DNA from: Brevibacillus_C sp046036945
GTDB taxonomy: Bacteria > Bacillota > Bacilli > Brevibacillales > Brevibacillaceae
Length of the DNA: 64,000 nt
Assembly: GCF_046036945.1 (NCBI RefSeq)
Contig: NZ_JBJQOQ010000020.1
Span: 1-64,000 of the forward strand
Reading direction: 5' to 3'
Numbering within the stretch: position 1 is the first letter of the stretch; every line of letters starts with the position of its first letter. This document shows positions 16,769-25,784 of the stretch, one piece after another. The translations under genes and the position numbers were made by a program. The notes under the pieces were generated by a model. It did not search any database. It saw only the letters and a list, made by a program, of their open reading frames with translations, and was not told where the DNA came from.

Positions 16769-19360
16769 TTAGCGAACCGTTACCTTCACATTGGTTTTCT
16801 TGCCGGCATACGAAACCGTGACGTTCACTGTACCTTTTCCGGTCGCTTTTATCACGCCGTCTTTCACATCAGCGATCATGATGTTGGAGGATGTCCACAG
16901 CGCCGGTTTGGTCACGTCTGCTTCAGAACCGTCAACGTACGTCGCCACGGCTTTCACCTGCTTGGTTGAACCCTTGGACAGTTCGACTTGTACCACGTCC
17001 GTCTTCAAATACTTCAGGATATCGACTTCTACCGGGATCGATACCGATTTTCCTTCGTATCTGGCCGTAACCTTCGTTTTCCCATAGCCGGTAGCCGTCA
17101 CAAGGCCGTCTTTTACCTCGGCGATCTTGTATGCGGCAGTCTTCCAGTCGGCATATGGGGTTACATCCTTTTTCGTCCCGTCAGACAGCGTGGCCGTCAA
17201 ATTGATCTGTACTTTTTGTCCGGTCTTGGTGTTGATGAACACCTTGTCCGCCTCCAATTTTTGGATGACGCCCACTTCCACAGGGATCGAAACCGTTTTA
17301 CCGCCGTACTTTGCCGTGATCGTCACTTTCCCGTTGGCGATCGGCGTTACCATTCCGTTGCTCACTTGGGCAATTTTCACATTGCTCGTCGACCATTCAG
17401 CATTATTGGTTACATTGCGGCTCGCTCCGCCGAGGTCTGTAGCCAAAAGCGAGATTTGCTTCGTCTCGCCAAGACTGATCACCATGAACACTGGATCGGC
17501 TTTCAGGGTTGAAGCCATGTCCACCTGAACCGTAATCTTCACCGTCTTGTTGTCGAAGGCAGCTGTAATCGTCGTTTCGCCCGAGCCGACCGCTGTAATC
17601 TTGCCGGCTTCGACAGTGGCCGCTTGCGGATTGGAGCTTGTCCAGGCGGCGTCCTCCGCTACATCCTTCGATTTGCCATCAGCGTACTTGGCAGTCAAGA
17701 CAATCGTTTGCGAATCGCCCTTCTTCAGTACCAACTGATTTTTATCTGCAGTCAAACTCAGCAGAACTCCTACCGATACCTTGATCGTGGCAGTCCTCGT
17801 CCCGTACTTGGCCGTGATCGTCGTCGAACCTGTACCAACGCCCGTAATCAATCCGTTGCGCACTTCCGCTACAGATGCGGAAGCAGTCGACCACTCCGCC
17901 TTGTCGGTAATCACATCCTCTTTGCCGTCCGGGTATACCGCTGTCAACCCGATTTGCTCCGTGTCGCCTATCTGCAAGCCAACACTGCTGTTGTTTGGCA
18001 CGATCTTGCTTGGGATGTCAACCGATACTTTTGCGGTAACCGTCTTGCCGGCGTACTTGGCCGTAATCGTGGCTTCGCCCGCTTTGTATGCGGTGATTTT
18101 TCCTTTTGATACATACGCGACCGCTTCGTTATCCGACGACCATTCCGCCTGTTTCGTTACCTCTTCTTTGGTGTTGTTGGCGTAAAACGCTGTTAGTTCC
18201 AAGTCACCGCCTTTGCCGGTTTGCAGGGAGACGAGGTCCTTATTTAGTTCCAATCTCCTCGGCACTTCCACATCTACGGTCATCGAGACGGTTTTATCCC
18301 CGTATTTTGCCGTTATGACAGCTTCTCCGACCGCATTGGCGCTAAGCTTCCCTTGATAAACGCTGACGATCTTTTCGTCACTTGTGGACCATTCTGCCCT
18401 GGTGGTGATATTCTCAAACGTCTCATCTGGGTAGGTAGCTGACAATCTGACATCTTTTGTCTCATTTTTCTTCATGAACAGCTCGTGCGGTTCCAGCTCC
18501 AGCCTGATCGCATGATCTACGTCTACCTTGATTGTCGCTGTCTTTGTTCCGTACTTGGCGGTAATAATCGCCTGACCGGGACCGTATGCAGTAATGGTTC
18601 CCTTCAGGGCGTCTGCTACCGTTTCCTTGTCCGTGGTCCACTCTGCTTTATCCGCTACATCCTCTACCGTTCCGTTCGGATAGGTAGCGTTTAGCTTAAT
18701 CTTTAGCGGCTTTCCTTTTAAAAGCAGCGAAACTTGCGACATTTCCGGATCGAGCCGCTTCACGATCTCCACGCTGACTGGAATCGTCACCGTCTGATTG
18801 CCGAATCGGGCGGTCACATTGGCCTCTCCGGAGCTGTGTCCGGTGATCAAGCCATTGGTTACCGTGGCAACCGTACTGTTGTCACTGCTCCAATCCGCTT
18901 TTTTGGTGACCTTCTCATCTTTACCGTCCTGGTAGATGGCAGTCAGTTCAACCTGTTCGGATTTGCCCAAACGCAGATCGACGGTTTGCTTGTCCTTGGT
19001 CAACGCTTTTACCTTTTTGGTGACGTTTACGTTGACGATGACCGCTTGTCCCATATAGGATGCGGTGAGGACAGCCGTTCCCTCTGCCTTGGCCGATACG
19101 GAACCGGAATAGACCGTGGCCACATCGGGCGTTTCTGATTTCCAGTCCGTCTTGATGGTTACGTCTTCGGTTTTTCCGCTTACGTACACCGCAGTAGCCG
19201 TAATCGACTGGGTACCTCCCACTTCCATGGAAAGCTCGTTCTTATTGAGCACTAATCGACTGATTTCTTCTGCAAATACGTTCATATTCCCCAGACCGGT
19301 TGTTCCGAGCACGATGACAAGCAGTAGGGAAATGATTCTCGCCAGCCCTGTTACTTTCAC
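16769..19360 (-). CDS. secreted surface protein with ten Big_2 (Ig-like) repeats
   Basis: This is an 863-residue exported protein. After a signal peptide (about residues 1-30), nearly the whole chain is ten consecutive repeats of about 83 residues. Each has the Big_2 pattern: a xL-x2-GxxxxxxLTA strand, Y-x-DG, a conserved W (AEWSTS or similar), then a G-x-ITAKYG-x-KT strand. Such domains build rods in adhesins and cell-wall or S-layer proteins. No LPXTG, SLH or other anchor is visible, so it is either released or bound non-covalently. Repeats differ in sequence, so the array is old rather than a recent expansion. It is transcribed alone. Confidence 0.92.
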   Translation of the reverse strand: MKVTGLARIISLLLVIVLGTTGLGNMNVFAEEISRLVLNKNELSMEVGGTQSITATAVYVSGKTEDVTIKTDWKSETPDVATVYSGSVSAKAEGTAVLTASYMGQAVIVNVNVTKKVKALTKDKQTVDLRLGKSEQVELTAIYQDGKDEKVTKKADWSSDNSTVATVTNGLITGHSSGEANVTARFGNQTVTIPVSVEIVKRLDPEMSQVSLLLKGKPLKIKLNATYPNGTVEDVADKAEWTTDKETVADALKGTITAYGPGQAIITAKYGTKTATIKVDVDHAIRLELEPHELFMKKNETKDVRLSATYPDETFENITTRAEWSTSDEKIVSVYQGKLSANAVGEAVITAKYGDKTVSMTVDVEVPRRLELNKDLVSLQTGKGGDLELTAFYANNTKEEVTKQAEWSSDNEAVAYVSKGKITAYKAGEATITAKYAGKTVTAKVSVDIPSKIVPNNSSVGLQIGDTEQIGLTAVYPDGKEDVITDKAEWSTASASVAEVRNGLITGVGTGSTTITAKYGTRTATIKVSVGVLLSLTADKNQLVLKKGDSQTIVLTAKYADGKSKDVAEDAAWTSSNPQAATVEAGKITAVGSGETTITAAFDNKTVKITVQVDMASTLKADPVFMVISLGETKQISLLATDLGGASRNVTNNAEWSTSNVKIAQVSNGMVTPIANGKVTITAKYGGKTVSIPVEVGVIQKLEADKVFINTKTGQKVQINLTATLSDGTKKDVTPYADWKTAAYKIAEVKDGLVTATGYGKTKVTARYEGKSVSIPVEVDILKYLKTDVVQVELSKGSTKQVKAVATYVDGSEADVTKPALWTSSNIMIADVKDGVIKATGKGTVNVTVSYAGKKTNVKVTVR

Positions 19361-19540
19361 TTTTCCAGCTCCTTTGCAAAAACTTCTACATTACTCTTTT
19401 CGGAGAAAACGGGGTTTTGTTGAAGGATAAACGGTCTTTTTTTAAAAAACACGTCCTTTTTAGGTTGGTGAACATTGTCCATGGAATCCGAAAAAAATGA
19501 GCTCGCTTCGTTCGTGGCACGCCAGCGGGGAAGCGGGAAT

Positions 19541-19572
19541 AAAAAAAGCGAAGCGGATGTTTTCCGCTTCGC
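19541..19572 (-). terminator. Rho-independent terminator of the bacilliredoxin gene
   Basis: GCGAAGCGGA (19548-19557) pairs with 19563-19572. Seven T follow on the minus strand, 40 bases after the stop codon. Confidence 0.88.
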
Positions 19573-19611
19573 CTTTAAGCGTGTCTGTTAGATATTCCGT
19601 TTGCTTCAGAC

Positions 19612-20043
19612 TTACTGGCAGTACTGATCGTACGCGTCGGTGAGCAGCTTGGAGATCGTGGCAAGATCGTTGTTTTCGATCTGATGGCGTTCGATCATGG
19701 TAACCAATTTGCCGTCTTTCATCAGGGCAAACGACGGGGAGGAAGGCGGATAGCCTTCGAAGTACTCGCGGGCTTTTGCTGTCGCTTCCTTGTCCTGTCC
19801 GGCAAATACGGTGTAAAGATGATCCGGCTTCACCGAGTGGCGGAGCGAATGAGCTACGGCCGGGCGGGCCAAGCCGGCGGCGCAGCCGCACACGGAGTTG
19901 ACGACGACAAGTGCCGTTCCCTTCGCGCCGGGCAGCGTCTGTTCAACCTCTTCCGGGGTACGCAGCTCGGTAAATCCAACGTTGGTCAACTCGTCGCGCA
20001 TCGGCTGGATGACTTGTTGCATATATGCCTCATATGACATCAT
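19612..20043 (-). CDS. BrxA/BrxB-family bacilliredoxin
   Basis: This is a 143-residue cytoplasmic thiol oxidoreductase of the BrxA/BrxB (YphP/YqiW) family. Characterised members remove bacillithiol from S-bacillithiolated proteins. The active site CGC is seen in NSVCGCAAG (about residues 52-60), with the downstream ARPA turn. The length is typical. GGAGAGAG precedes two adjacent ATGs at 20043. The gene is single, with its own terminator, downstream of RNase J on the same strand. It implies that the host makes bacillithiol or a related thiol. Confidence 0.95.
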   Translation of the reverse strand: MMSYEAYMQQVIQPMRDELTNVGFTELRTPEEVEQTLPGAKGTALVVVNSVCGCAAGLARPAVAHSLRHSVKPDHLYTVFAGQDKEATAKAREYFEGYPPSSPSFALMKDGKLVTMIERHQIENNDLATISKLLTDAYDQYCQ

Positions 20044-20124
20044 AACGAACTCTCTCCTTTACATGACAGCTTTCTTACTTCTATTATACCCTTTCAAACC
20101 GGGAAGGGAAGTCGGCCGAGCACA

Positions 20125-21777
20125 CTAGACTTCCATTAGGATCGTCAAGATCATCGGATTCCGTCCCGTTTTTTCGAACACAAACGGCTTTAACACCTGA
20201 TTGATCTGCGCTTTTAGTTCAGACCACTCTTTGATCTTCTTGTTCAGCGTCTCGGCCAGCTTTTGCTTGACCAGGACGGTTGCCTCCTGGATCAGCGCCT
20301 CCGACCCGCGGACGTAGACAAAGCCGCGGCTGACGATATCCGGTCCGGTCAGAATCTTGAAGTTCTTCATGTCAATGCTGACCACGACGACCATCAAGCC
20401 GTCTTCGGCCAGGTGTTTGCGATCCCTCAGGACGATGTTCCCCACGTCGCCTATGCCGCTTCCGTCGATCAGGACGACGCCGGCAGGCACTTTTCCCGTT
20501 ATTTCAGCCCTTTCCCTTGAACAGCTCAACACCTCGCCGTTGTCCATCACAAAGATGTTTTCCTCCGGGATCCCTACCTGCGTCGCCAATTTGGCGTGCG
20601 TCTTCAGCATCCGGTACTCCCCGTGGATCGGCATGAAGTAGCGCGGCCGAACCAGGTTGAGCATCAGCTTCAGCTCCTCGCTGCTGCCGTGGCCGGAAGT
20701 GTGGATGTCAAATACCGAACCGTACACCACGTTGGCACCGGCGCGGAACAACTTGTCGATCGTCCGGCTTACATTGATCGTATTCCCGGGAATCGGCGAG
20801 GCGGAGATGATCACCGTGTCCTCCGGATAGATTTGGACGGTACGGTGGGAGCCGGAAGCAATGCGCGTCAATGCGGCCATCGGTTCGCCCTGGCTGCCCG
20901 TACAAATGATCAGGACCTGATTGTCGGCGTAATTGTCGATCGTCTTGATATCGATCAGCATGCCCTCTGGCACCTGTATGTATCCCAGTTCCTGGCCGAT
21001 TAGGAAGACCTTTTCCATGCTGCGTCCGATCACGGCAATTTTGCGGTTTTCCGCCATCGCGGCCTCCACCACTTGCTGCAGCCGATGGACGTTGGAAGCA
21101 AAGGTAGCGAGGATAATACGCCCTTTTGCCTTTGCGATGACATCCATAATCCCTTCGCCTACCGTACGTTCGGACATGGTGTGGCCGGGCCGCTCGCTGT
21201 TGGTGCTGTCGGACAGCATCACGAGCACGTTTCCGTCGCCAATTTTAGCGATTTTGGCAAAATCGGTGGACGGCCCGACTGGCGTCATATCCACCTTAAA
21301 GTCCCCGGTGTGCACCACGGTTCCCTCCGGTGTATCGATCGCGATGCCAAAACAGTCAGGAATACTGTGATTGGTCCGGAAAAACGAAACCTGCAGCTGG
21401 TCAAAGGAAATGACCCGATCGCCGTCGATGTCGATCAACTCTACATCGTTTTGCATGTGGTGTTCCTCGAGCTTTGACTTTACCAAGCCCAAAGTAAGCC
21501 GGCCGCCATAAATCGGCATCTTGACCTGCTTCAACACATAGGGAATCGCACCAATGTGGTCTTCGTGCCCATGAGTTAAAAACATCCCCTTGATCTTATG
21601 TTGATTTTCTATCAAATGCGCAATGTCGGGAATAACCAGGTCGACACCGAACATCTCGTCTTCGGGAAATTTTACACCGCAGTCGATGACGATAATCTCG
21701 TCCTCGTATTCTACGCAATACATGTTTTTACCGATTTCAGCAAGACCGCCCAAGGCGTAAATCTTTACATCGCTCAA
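20125..21777 (-). CDS. rnjA: ribonuclease J (RNase J1-like)
   Basis: This is a 550-residue metallo-beta-lactamase fold nuclease with 5'-3' exonuclease and endonuclease activity in mRNA decay and rRNA maturation. The zinc motif THGHEDHIG (residues 68-76) is intact, and HTGDFK plus the C-terminal PIHGEYR and HTSGHGS motifs are present. The intact HxHxDH and the MILTILMEV ending resemble RNase J1 rather than the less active J2. The fold is beta-lactamase, beta-CASP, then a C-terminal domain. It is a single gene with an extended -10 promoter upstream. Confidence 0.95.
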   Translation of the reverse strand: MSDVKIYALGGLAEIGKNMYCVEYEDEIIVIDCGVKFPEDEMFGVDLVIPDIAHLIENQHKIKGMFLTHGHEDHIGAIPYVLKQVKMPIYGGRLTLGLVKSKLEEHHMQNDVELIDIDGDRVISFDQLQVSFFRTNHSIPDCFGIAIDTPEGTVVHTGDFKVDMTPVGPSTDFAKIAKIGDGNVLVMLSDSTNSERPGHTMSERTVGEGIMDVIAKAKGRIILATFASNVHRLQQVVEAAMAENRKIAVIGRSMEKVFLIGQELGYIQVPEGMLIDIKTIDNYADNQVLIICTGSQGEPMAALTRIASGSHRTVQIYPEDTVIISASPIPGNTINVSRTIDKLFRAGANVVYGSVFDIHTSGHGSSEELKLMLNLVRPRYFMPIHGEYRMLKTHAKLATQVGIPEENIFVMDNGEVLSCSRERAEITGKVPAGVVLIDGSGIGDVGNIVLRDRKHLAEDGLMVVVVSIDMKNFKILTGPDIVSRGFVYVRGSEALIQEATVLVKQKLAETLNKKIKEWSELKAQINQVLKPFVFEKTGRNPMILTILMEV

Positions 21778-21834
21778 TCAGATTCCTCCTAAACCAGCAT
21801 CAAATACATATAGCCGTCCAATCGCTACCAGTCT

Positions 21835-21843
21835 ATTGTATCA
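21835..21843 (-). promoter_or_regulatory. extended -10 promoter of rnjA
   Basis: On the minus strand TGATACAAT gives an extended -10 element (TG-N then TACAAT) about 57 bases before the rnjA ATG. No good -35 is visible, which is typical for extended -10 promoters. Confidence 0.5.
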
Positions 21844-21910
21844 CAGTTGAATGCTTTATTTTCTATAGTCTTGACAAATTAAACGGGAAACCTAACCCGC
21901 TCGGCCGAAC

Positions 21911-21943
21911 GAATGTAAAGCTTGTTAAATTGTTGTTAAATTT
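21911..21943 (-). promoter_or_regulatory. PhoP-box-like array of three 11-bp repeats
   Basis: Three repeats of 11 bp lie head to tail at 21933-21943, 21922-21932 and 21911-21921. On the minus strand they read TTAACA-N5-TTAACA-N5-TACATT, which matches the Bacillus PhoP consensus (TT-A/C/T-A-C/T-A at 11-bp spacing). They lie between rnjA and the divergent chemoreceptor gene, upstream of both. No experimental link is implied by the sequence alone. Confidence 0.5.
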
Positions 21944-21955
21944 GCCCATTATGGC

Positions 21956-21984
21956 TCGACCATCCTTCAAGCGGTTTTTACAAT
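21956..21984 (+). promoter_or_regulatory. possible promoter of the chemoreceptor gene
   Basis: TCGACC (21956-21961) and TACAAT (21979-21984) are separated by 17 bp. They lie 34 bases before the ATG of the chemoreceptor. The -35 matches at only four positions, so this is a modest candidate. Confidence 0.4.
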
Positions 21985-22017
21985 GAGGGTGTACCGATAT
22001 GGCAGGAGGAGTCGAAT

Positions 22018-24042
22018 ATGAGGAACAAAGCGGCAAAATGGATCAACTGGCGTTTTGTATCGGTGAACCAGAGCACTATTTTACGAAAATTACTCATCGG
22101 CATCTCCTTTCTGTTCCTTGCGACGATGACAGCTACAGGCATTATCATCAATGTGCAGGCCAATTCCCTGCTGACCGACCAAGCGACTGAACTGCTCCGC
22201 CTGACTACCCAGTCAACCCGGCAAGCGATCGACGAAAAGGTGGGCAATATCGTCTCGACACTGCAGACTTTTGCCGCCGTCAGCAAAGCTTCCGAGCTGA
22301 AAGGCAGCCAGACCTTCGACATCTTCACGGAGATCACCTCCAATGAGCCGACCATCAGCGGTCTGCAGCTGGCGACGCCGGACGGACGGCACTTGTCCTA
22401 TCCCGGTTCTCCTACGGACAGCTCCTATGATCCGCGGCAGACTGACTGGTATCAGGGCGCTTTAAAAGCCAAGGGACCGTATATCTCGGATGTCTTTCAG
22501 TATTCAGAAACTGAGTTTCCCAAAATCGCCATCTCACTGCCGCTGCTTAACGAAGCGGGCAGCGCAGACGGCGTCGTGGTGGCGTTCGCCACTGTTTATC
22601 AATTGAGTGGTCTGGTGGAAACGATCAGGCTCGGAGAGAGCGGATACGCCTTTCTCGTGGACCACCAGGGCAATTTGCTTGCCCACCCGGACAAGCGTTT
22701 GGCGCTGACCCGCCCCTCGATGCGGGAAAATCCCGTCGTCCAGCAGGTGATCGGCGAAAACTCGGGAATTGGGTCATTTGCCGGGGAGAACGCCCGATAC
22801 GTGTCTGCCTATCTGTACGATCCCGAGCTTCGGTGGGGAATTGTCGTCGCACAGACGGAATCGGAGATCAGGCATAATGCGGCCAAAATCAGGAATATCA
22901 TCTTCGGCATCACAATTATTAGCCTGGTTGCCATGATCTTCGCCTTGTACTTTTACGTCCGCCGCATCGTCCAGCCGATCAAGGAAGTTCAGGCCAAGAT
23001 GACAAGGTTTGGCGAAGGCGATCTGACGCAAACTATCCAACTGTCGACAAATGACGAAACTCAGCTCCTCGGCAGCTGCTTCAATCTCATGACCGGGACG
23101 CTTCGGCAAATCATTTTGAAAATATCACAGGTCACCTCCGGAGTAAAAGAGATTGCCGGGCGAGTGTCGTCTGGCTCAGAACACTCGAAAGTTCTGCAGG
23201 CGGACGTAGCGAAACAGATGGAAGCTCTGGCCGTCGAGATGGAGGAAGGAAACAGGCAGGTACAGCAAATGCTGGCAGCTGTTGACCAGATTGCTGCCGA
23301 GTTGGAGACGATACACGCGGAGATGGACGTGGCTTCTCTACGCAGCGACGAGGTTCGCCAGCAGGCCAGCGAGGCCGCACAAACGGTCGACGCCCTGCAG
23401 TCTGACGCCGGGCACATTACCGACGACATGAAGTCCTCTCGCCGGGCTTTTGCCGAGCTTCAAGAGAGTGTCGAAGATATCTTGAAAATCCTGGTATGGA
23501 TTCGCGATATCTCCAAAAGAACCAAGCTGCTCTCGCTTAATGCGCGGATCGAAGCCTCTCGGGCCGGCCAAGCAGGACTCGGCTTTGGGGTGGTAGCGGA
23601 TGAAATCCACCAGCTGTCGGTGCAGACAGAAACCGCCACCCGGGATATCAGTGAGTTGTTGCAGCGCTCCTGGGGCAAACTGGAAATGGTCTCAGCCCAT
23701 TTGGCGAAGACGGATGGGACGGCCCAAAGCAGCATGAATACCCTGGGCGCAACGGCAGGCATATTCCGTGGCATCACAGAGCAGATCGCCAGTGTGAATG
23801 AACATTTTTCCGCTGTTCATCACTCGGCTGCGGCCATTAAAAAACGAAGCCAGGCCCTCCAAACCGGCATTCGCCAGCTCTCCGCTTCCGTCCATCACGT
23901 CGTGGCCGGCATGCAGCATGCAGTCGCAGGTTCGCAAGAGAGCGCCGGTATCTCCGAAGAGTTTTTCACCCAATCGGAAGAACTGATTCGCTTAGTAGAT
24001 GGACTGGGACGGGAAGTAGGCTACTTTCGCACCCATCCCTAA
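22018..24042 (+). CDS. methyl-accepting chemotaxis protein with dCache sensor
   Basis: This is a 674-residue transmembrane chemoreceptor. It has a cytoplasmic basic start, TM1 (about residues 28-48), an extracellular dCache-type sensor (about 50-290; YDPRQTDWYQGA and PYISDVFQYSE are typical), TM2 (about 292-312), HAMP (about 313-366) and a long signalling coiled coil. The hairpin tip sequence KLLSLNARIEASRAG and GFGVVADEI near residue 510 would contact CheA/CheW. AGGAGGAG precedes the ATG. The ligand is unknown. It ends convergently with pstB at a shared terminator and has a Pho-box-like array upstream. Confidence 0.95.
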   Translation: MRNKAAKWINWRFVSVNQSTILRKLLIGISFLFLATMTATGIIINVQANSLLTDQATELLRLTTQSTRQAIDEKVGNIVSTLQTFAAVSKASELKGSQTFDIFTEITSNEPTISGLQLATPDGRHLSYPGSPTDSSYDPRQTDWYQGALKAKGPYISDVFQYSETEFPKIAISLPLLNEAGSADGVVVAFATVYQLSGLVETIRLGESGYAFLVDHQGNLLAHPDKRLALTRPSMRENPVVQQVIGENSGIGSFAGENARYVSAYLYDPELRWGIVVAQTESEIRHNAAKIRNIIFGITIISLVAMIFALYFYVRRIVQPIKEVQAKMTRFGEGDLTQTIQLSTNDETQLLGSCFNLMTGTLRQIILKISQVTSGVKEIAGRVSSGSEHSKVLQADVAKQMEALAVEMEEGNRQVQQMLAAVDQIAAELETIHAEMDVASLRSDEVRQQASEAAQTVDALQSDAGHITDDMKSSRRAFAELQESVEDILKILVWIRDISKRTKLLSLNARIEASRAGQAGLGFGVVADEIHQLSVQTETATRDISELLQRSWGKLEMVSAHLAKTDGTAQSSMNTLGATAGIFRGITEQIASVNEHFSAVHHSAAAIKKRSQALQTGIRQLSASVHHVVAGMQHAVAGSQESAGISEEFFTQSEELIRLVDGLGREVGYFRTHP

Positions 24043-24088
24043 AAAAATCCCCCCAAGGTACCCGCTTACAGGGTGCTCCTTGGGGGGA
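24041..24088. terminator. bidirectional terminator between the chemoreceptor and pstB
   Basis: An 11-bp perfect stem (24048-24058 with 24078-24088) has a 19-base loop. On the minus strand it is followed by seven T, giving a strong terminator for the pst operon; on the plus strand the T content is weaker. Confidence 0.85.
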
Positions 24089-24112
24089 GTCTTATTATGC
24101 CTATCTTTCTCC

Positions 24113-24880
24113 TTATCCGAAGCGGCCGTTGATATAATCCTCGGTTTGCTGGCACTCGGGCTGTGAAAAAATCTTCTCCGTCCGGTCCATCTCCACCAGC
24201 TCACCCATCAGGAAAAAGGCCGTGTTGTCGGAGATGCGGGCGGCCTGCTGCATGTTGTGCGTGACGATCACGACTGTATACTCCGCCTTCAACTCCACAA
24301 TCAACTCTTCGATCTTCTTGGTAGAGATTGGGTCGAGCGCGGACGCCGGCTCATCCAGCAGCAAGACAGACGGGCGGAGTGCAATCGCACGGGCGATGCA
24401 GAGCCTTTGCTGCTGGCCCCCGGACAGAGAGAGCGCTGATGTATGCAGCCTGTCTTTTACCTCGTCCCATAACGCTGCCTTGCGCAGGCTCTCCTCGACG
24501 ATCTCGTCAAGCTTCTTCTTCTCCCGGATTCCGTGCAGGCGCGGCGCGAAGGCGATATTGTCATAAATCGATTTTTGAAACGGATTGGGCCGCTGAAACA
24601 CCATGCCTACAGACTTGCGCAGCCCTTCTATATTAATTTTCTCGTCCGTGATGTCAATGTCCTCAATCGTGATTTTTCCCGTCACCCGGCAGGCGGGGAT
24701 CAGGTCATTCATCCGGTTGAGACTGCGCAAAAAGGTAGATTTTCCGCACCCGGACGGACCGATAAAGGCTGTGACGGCATTCCGTTCGATTTCCATCTCA
24801 ATATTCGACACCGCTTGGCGGTCTCCGTAGTATACCGACAACTGCTTCGTTCTGATAATCACATCGTCTGCCTGTTTCAT
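24113..24880 (-). CDS. pstB: phosphate ABC transporter ATP-binding protein PstB
   Basis: This is a 255-residue ATPase of the high-affinity phosphate importer. It has Walker A GPSGCGKST (about residues 38-46), signature LSGGQQQRLCIARA, Walker B LLLDEPASALDP and H-loop VTHNMQQA. The start is ATG 24880 after AAGGAGGAAGC; a longer reading frame to 24949 has no support. It is the last gene of pstSCAB. No phoU follows, unlike many pst operons. Confidence 0.97.
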   Translation of the reverse strand: MKQADDVIIRTKQLSVYYGDRQAVSNIEMEIERNAVTAFIGPSGCGKSTFLRSLNRMNDLIPACRVTGKITIEDIDITDEKINIEGLRKSVGMVFQRPNPFQKSIYDNIAFAPRLHGIREKKKLDEIVEESLRKAALWDEVKDRLHTSALSLSGGQQQRLCIARAIALRPSVLLLDEPASALDPISTKKIEELIVELKAEYTVVIVTHNMQQAARISDNTAFFLMGELVEMDRTEKIFSQPECQQTEDYINGRFG

Positions 24881-24893
24881 TTTTGCTTCCTCC

Positions 24894-25784
24894 TTACGCT
24901 TCTCCGGATGTCGTGCGTCGGAATATCCATCTGCTAAACCATCTGGCACATATGTTAAACACCAGTACCGTTAGCACGAGTATTGCCGCAGATCCATCTG
25001 CTACCGCCCGGGCATCGGGAATCATTCCCTCGCTGTTCACCTTCCAGATATGAACAGCCAGTGTCTCCGCAGGCCGGAATGGATTGAGCGGTGAAGTAGC
25101 GCTGCTGACGTCAAAATTGGTAAACACCAGATCAGGTGACGACATGCCCGCTGTAAAGAGCAAAGCCGCCGCCTCGCCAAAAACGCGCCCCGAAGCTAAT
25201 ATTGCTCCCGTGACTATTCCGGGAACCGCTGCAGGCAGAATAACCGATACAATCGTCCGCCATTTGGTCACTCCCAAAGCGAGACTGGCTTCTTTCTGAT
25301 CTTGAGGTACCGAGCGAATCGCGTCCTCGGTCACGCGGACCAGAAGCGGCAGATTAAATACTGTCAGTGCCAGTGCACCGGATAGTAACGAATAGCCCAA
25401 ACCGGTCATTTGCACAAACACAACCAAGCCGAACAAACCGACCACAATCGAGGGAAGGGACGACAGAACCTCCATACTCAGACGAATAAACCGGGTAAAC
25501 CGGTTGTCAGGCGCATACTCCGACATATAAATGCCCGCCCCCAGACCCAATGGCAGAGCGATCAACATGGTTAGCACCAAGAGGTAAAGAGAGTTAAACA
25601 ACTGCGGTCCGACGCCTCCGCCCGCTTTGACGATCTGGGGCGGCGAACTGATAAAGTCCCAATTCAGCTTGTGCCATCCCTTCGATAGGATGAACCCGAC
25701 CAATCCGAGAAGCAGACCGATAATCAGCACCGCAAACAGAGTCAACACAACCGTAGCGAGACGATCCAGTGCTCTTGCCCTCAT
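24894..25784 (-). CDS. pstA: phosphate ABC transporter permease PstA
   Basis: This is a 296-residue membrane permease with six predicted helices and the EAA-type loop KEASLALGVTKWRT (about residues 200-213). The start is ATG 25784, which overlaps the pstC stop in an ATGA junction, so translation is coupled. It pairs with PstC to form the channel for phosphate. Confidence 0.96.
   Translation of the reverse strand: MRARALDRLATVVLTLFAVLIIGLLLGLVGFILSKGWHKLNWDFISSPPQIVKAGGGVGPQLFNSLYLLVLTMLIALPLGLGAGIYMSEYAPDNRFTRFIRLSMEVLSSLPSIVVGLFGLVVFVQMTGLGYSLLSGALALTVFNLPLLVRVTEDAIRSVPQDQKEASLALGVTKWRTIVSVILPAAVPGIVTGAILASGRVFGEAAALLFTAGMSSPDLVFTNFDVSSATSPLNPFRPAETLAVHIWKVNSEGMIPDARAVADGSAAILVLTVLVFNICARWFSRWIFRRTTSGEA

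Noticed and set aside
16769..19360. CRISPR-like or tandem DNA repeats
   Set aside because: The periodicity is about 249 bp at protein level with diverged nucleotides; it reflects Big_2 domains.
24041..24088. Possible attachment site or repeat near the chemoreceptor end
   Set aside because: It is a simple bidirectional terminator, and no integrase or flanking direct repeat is present.
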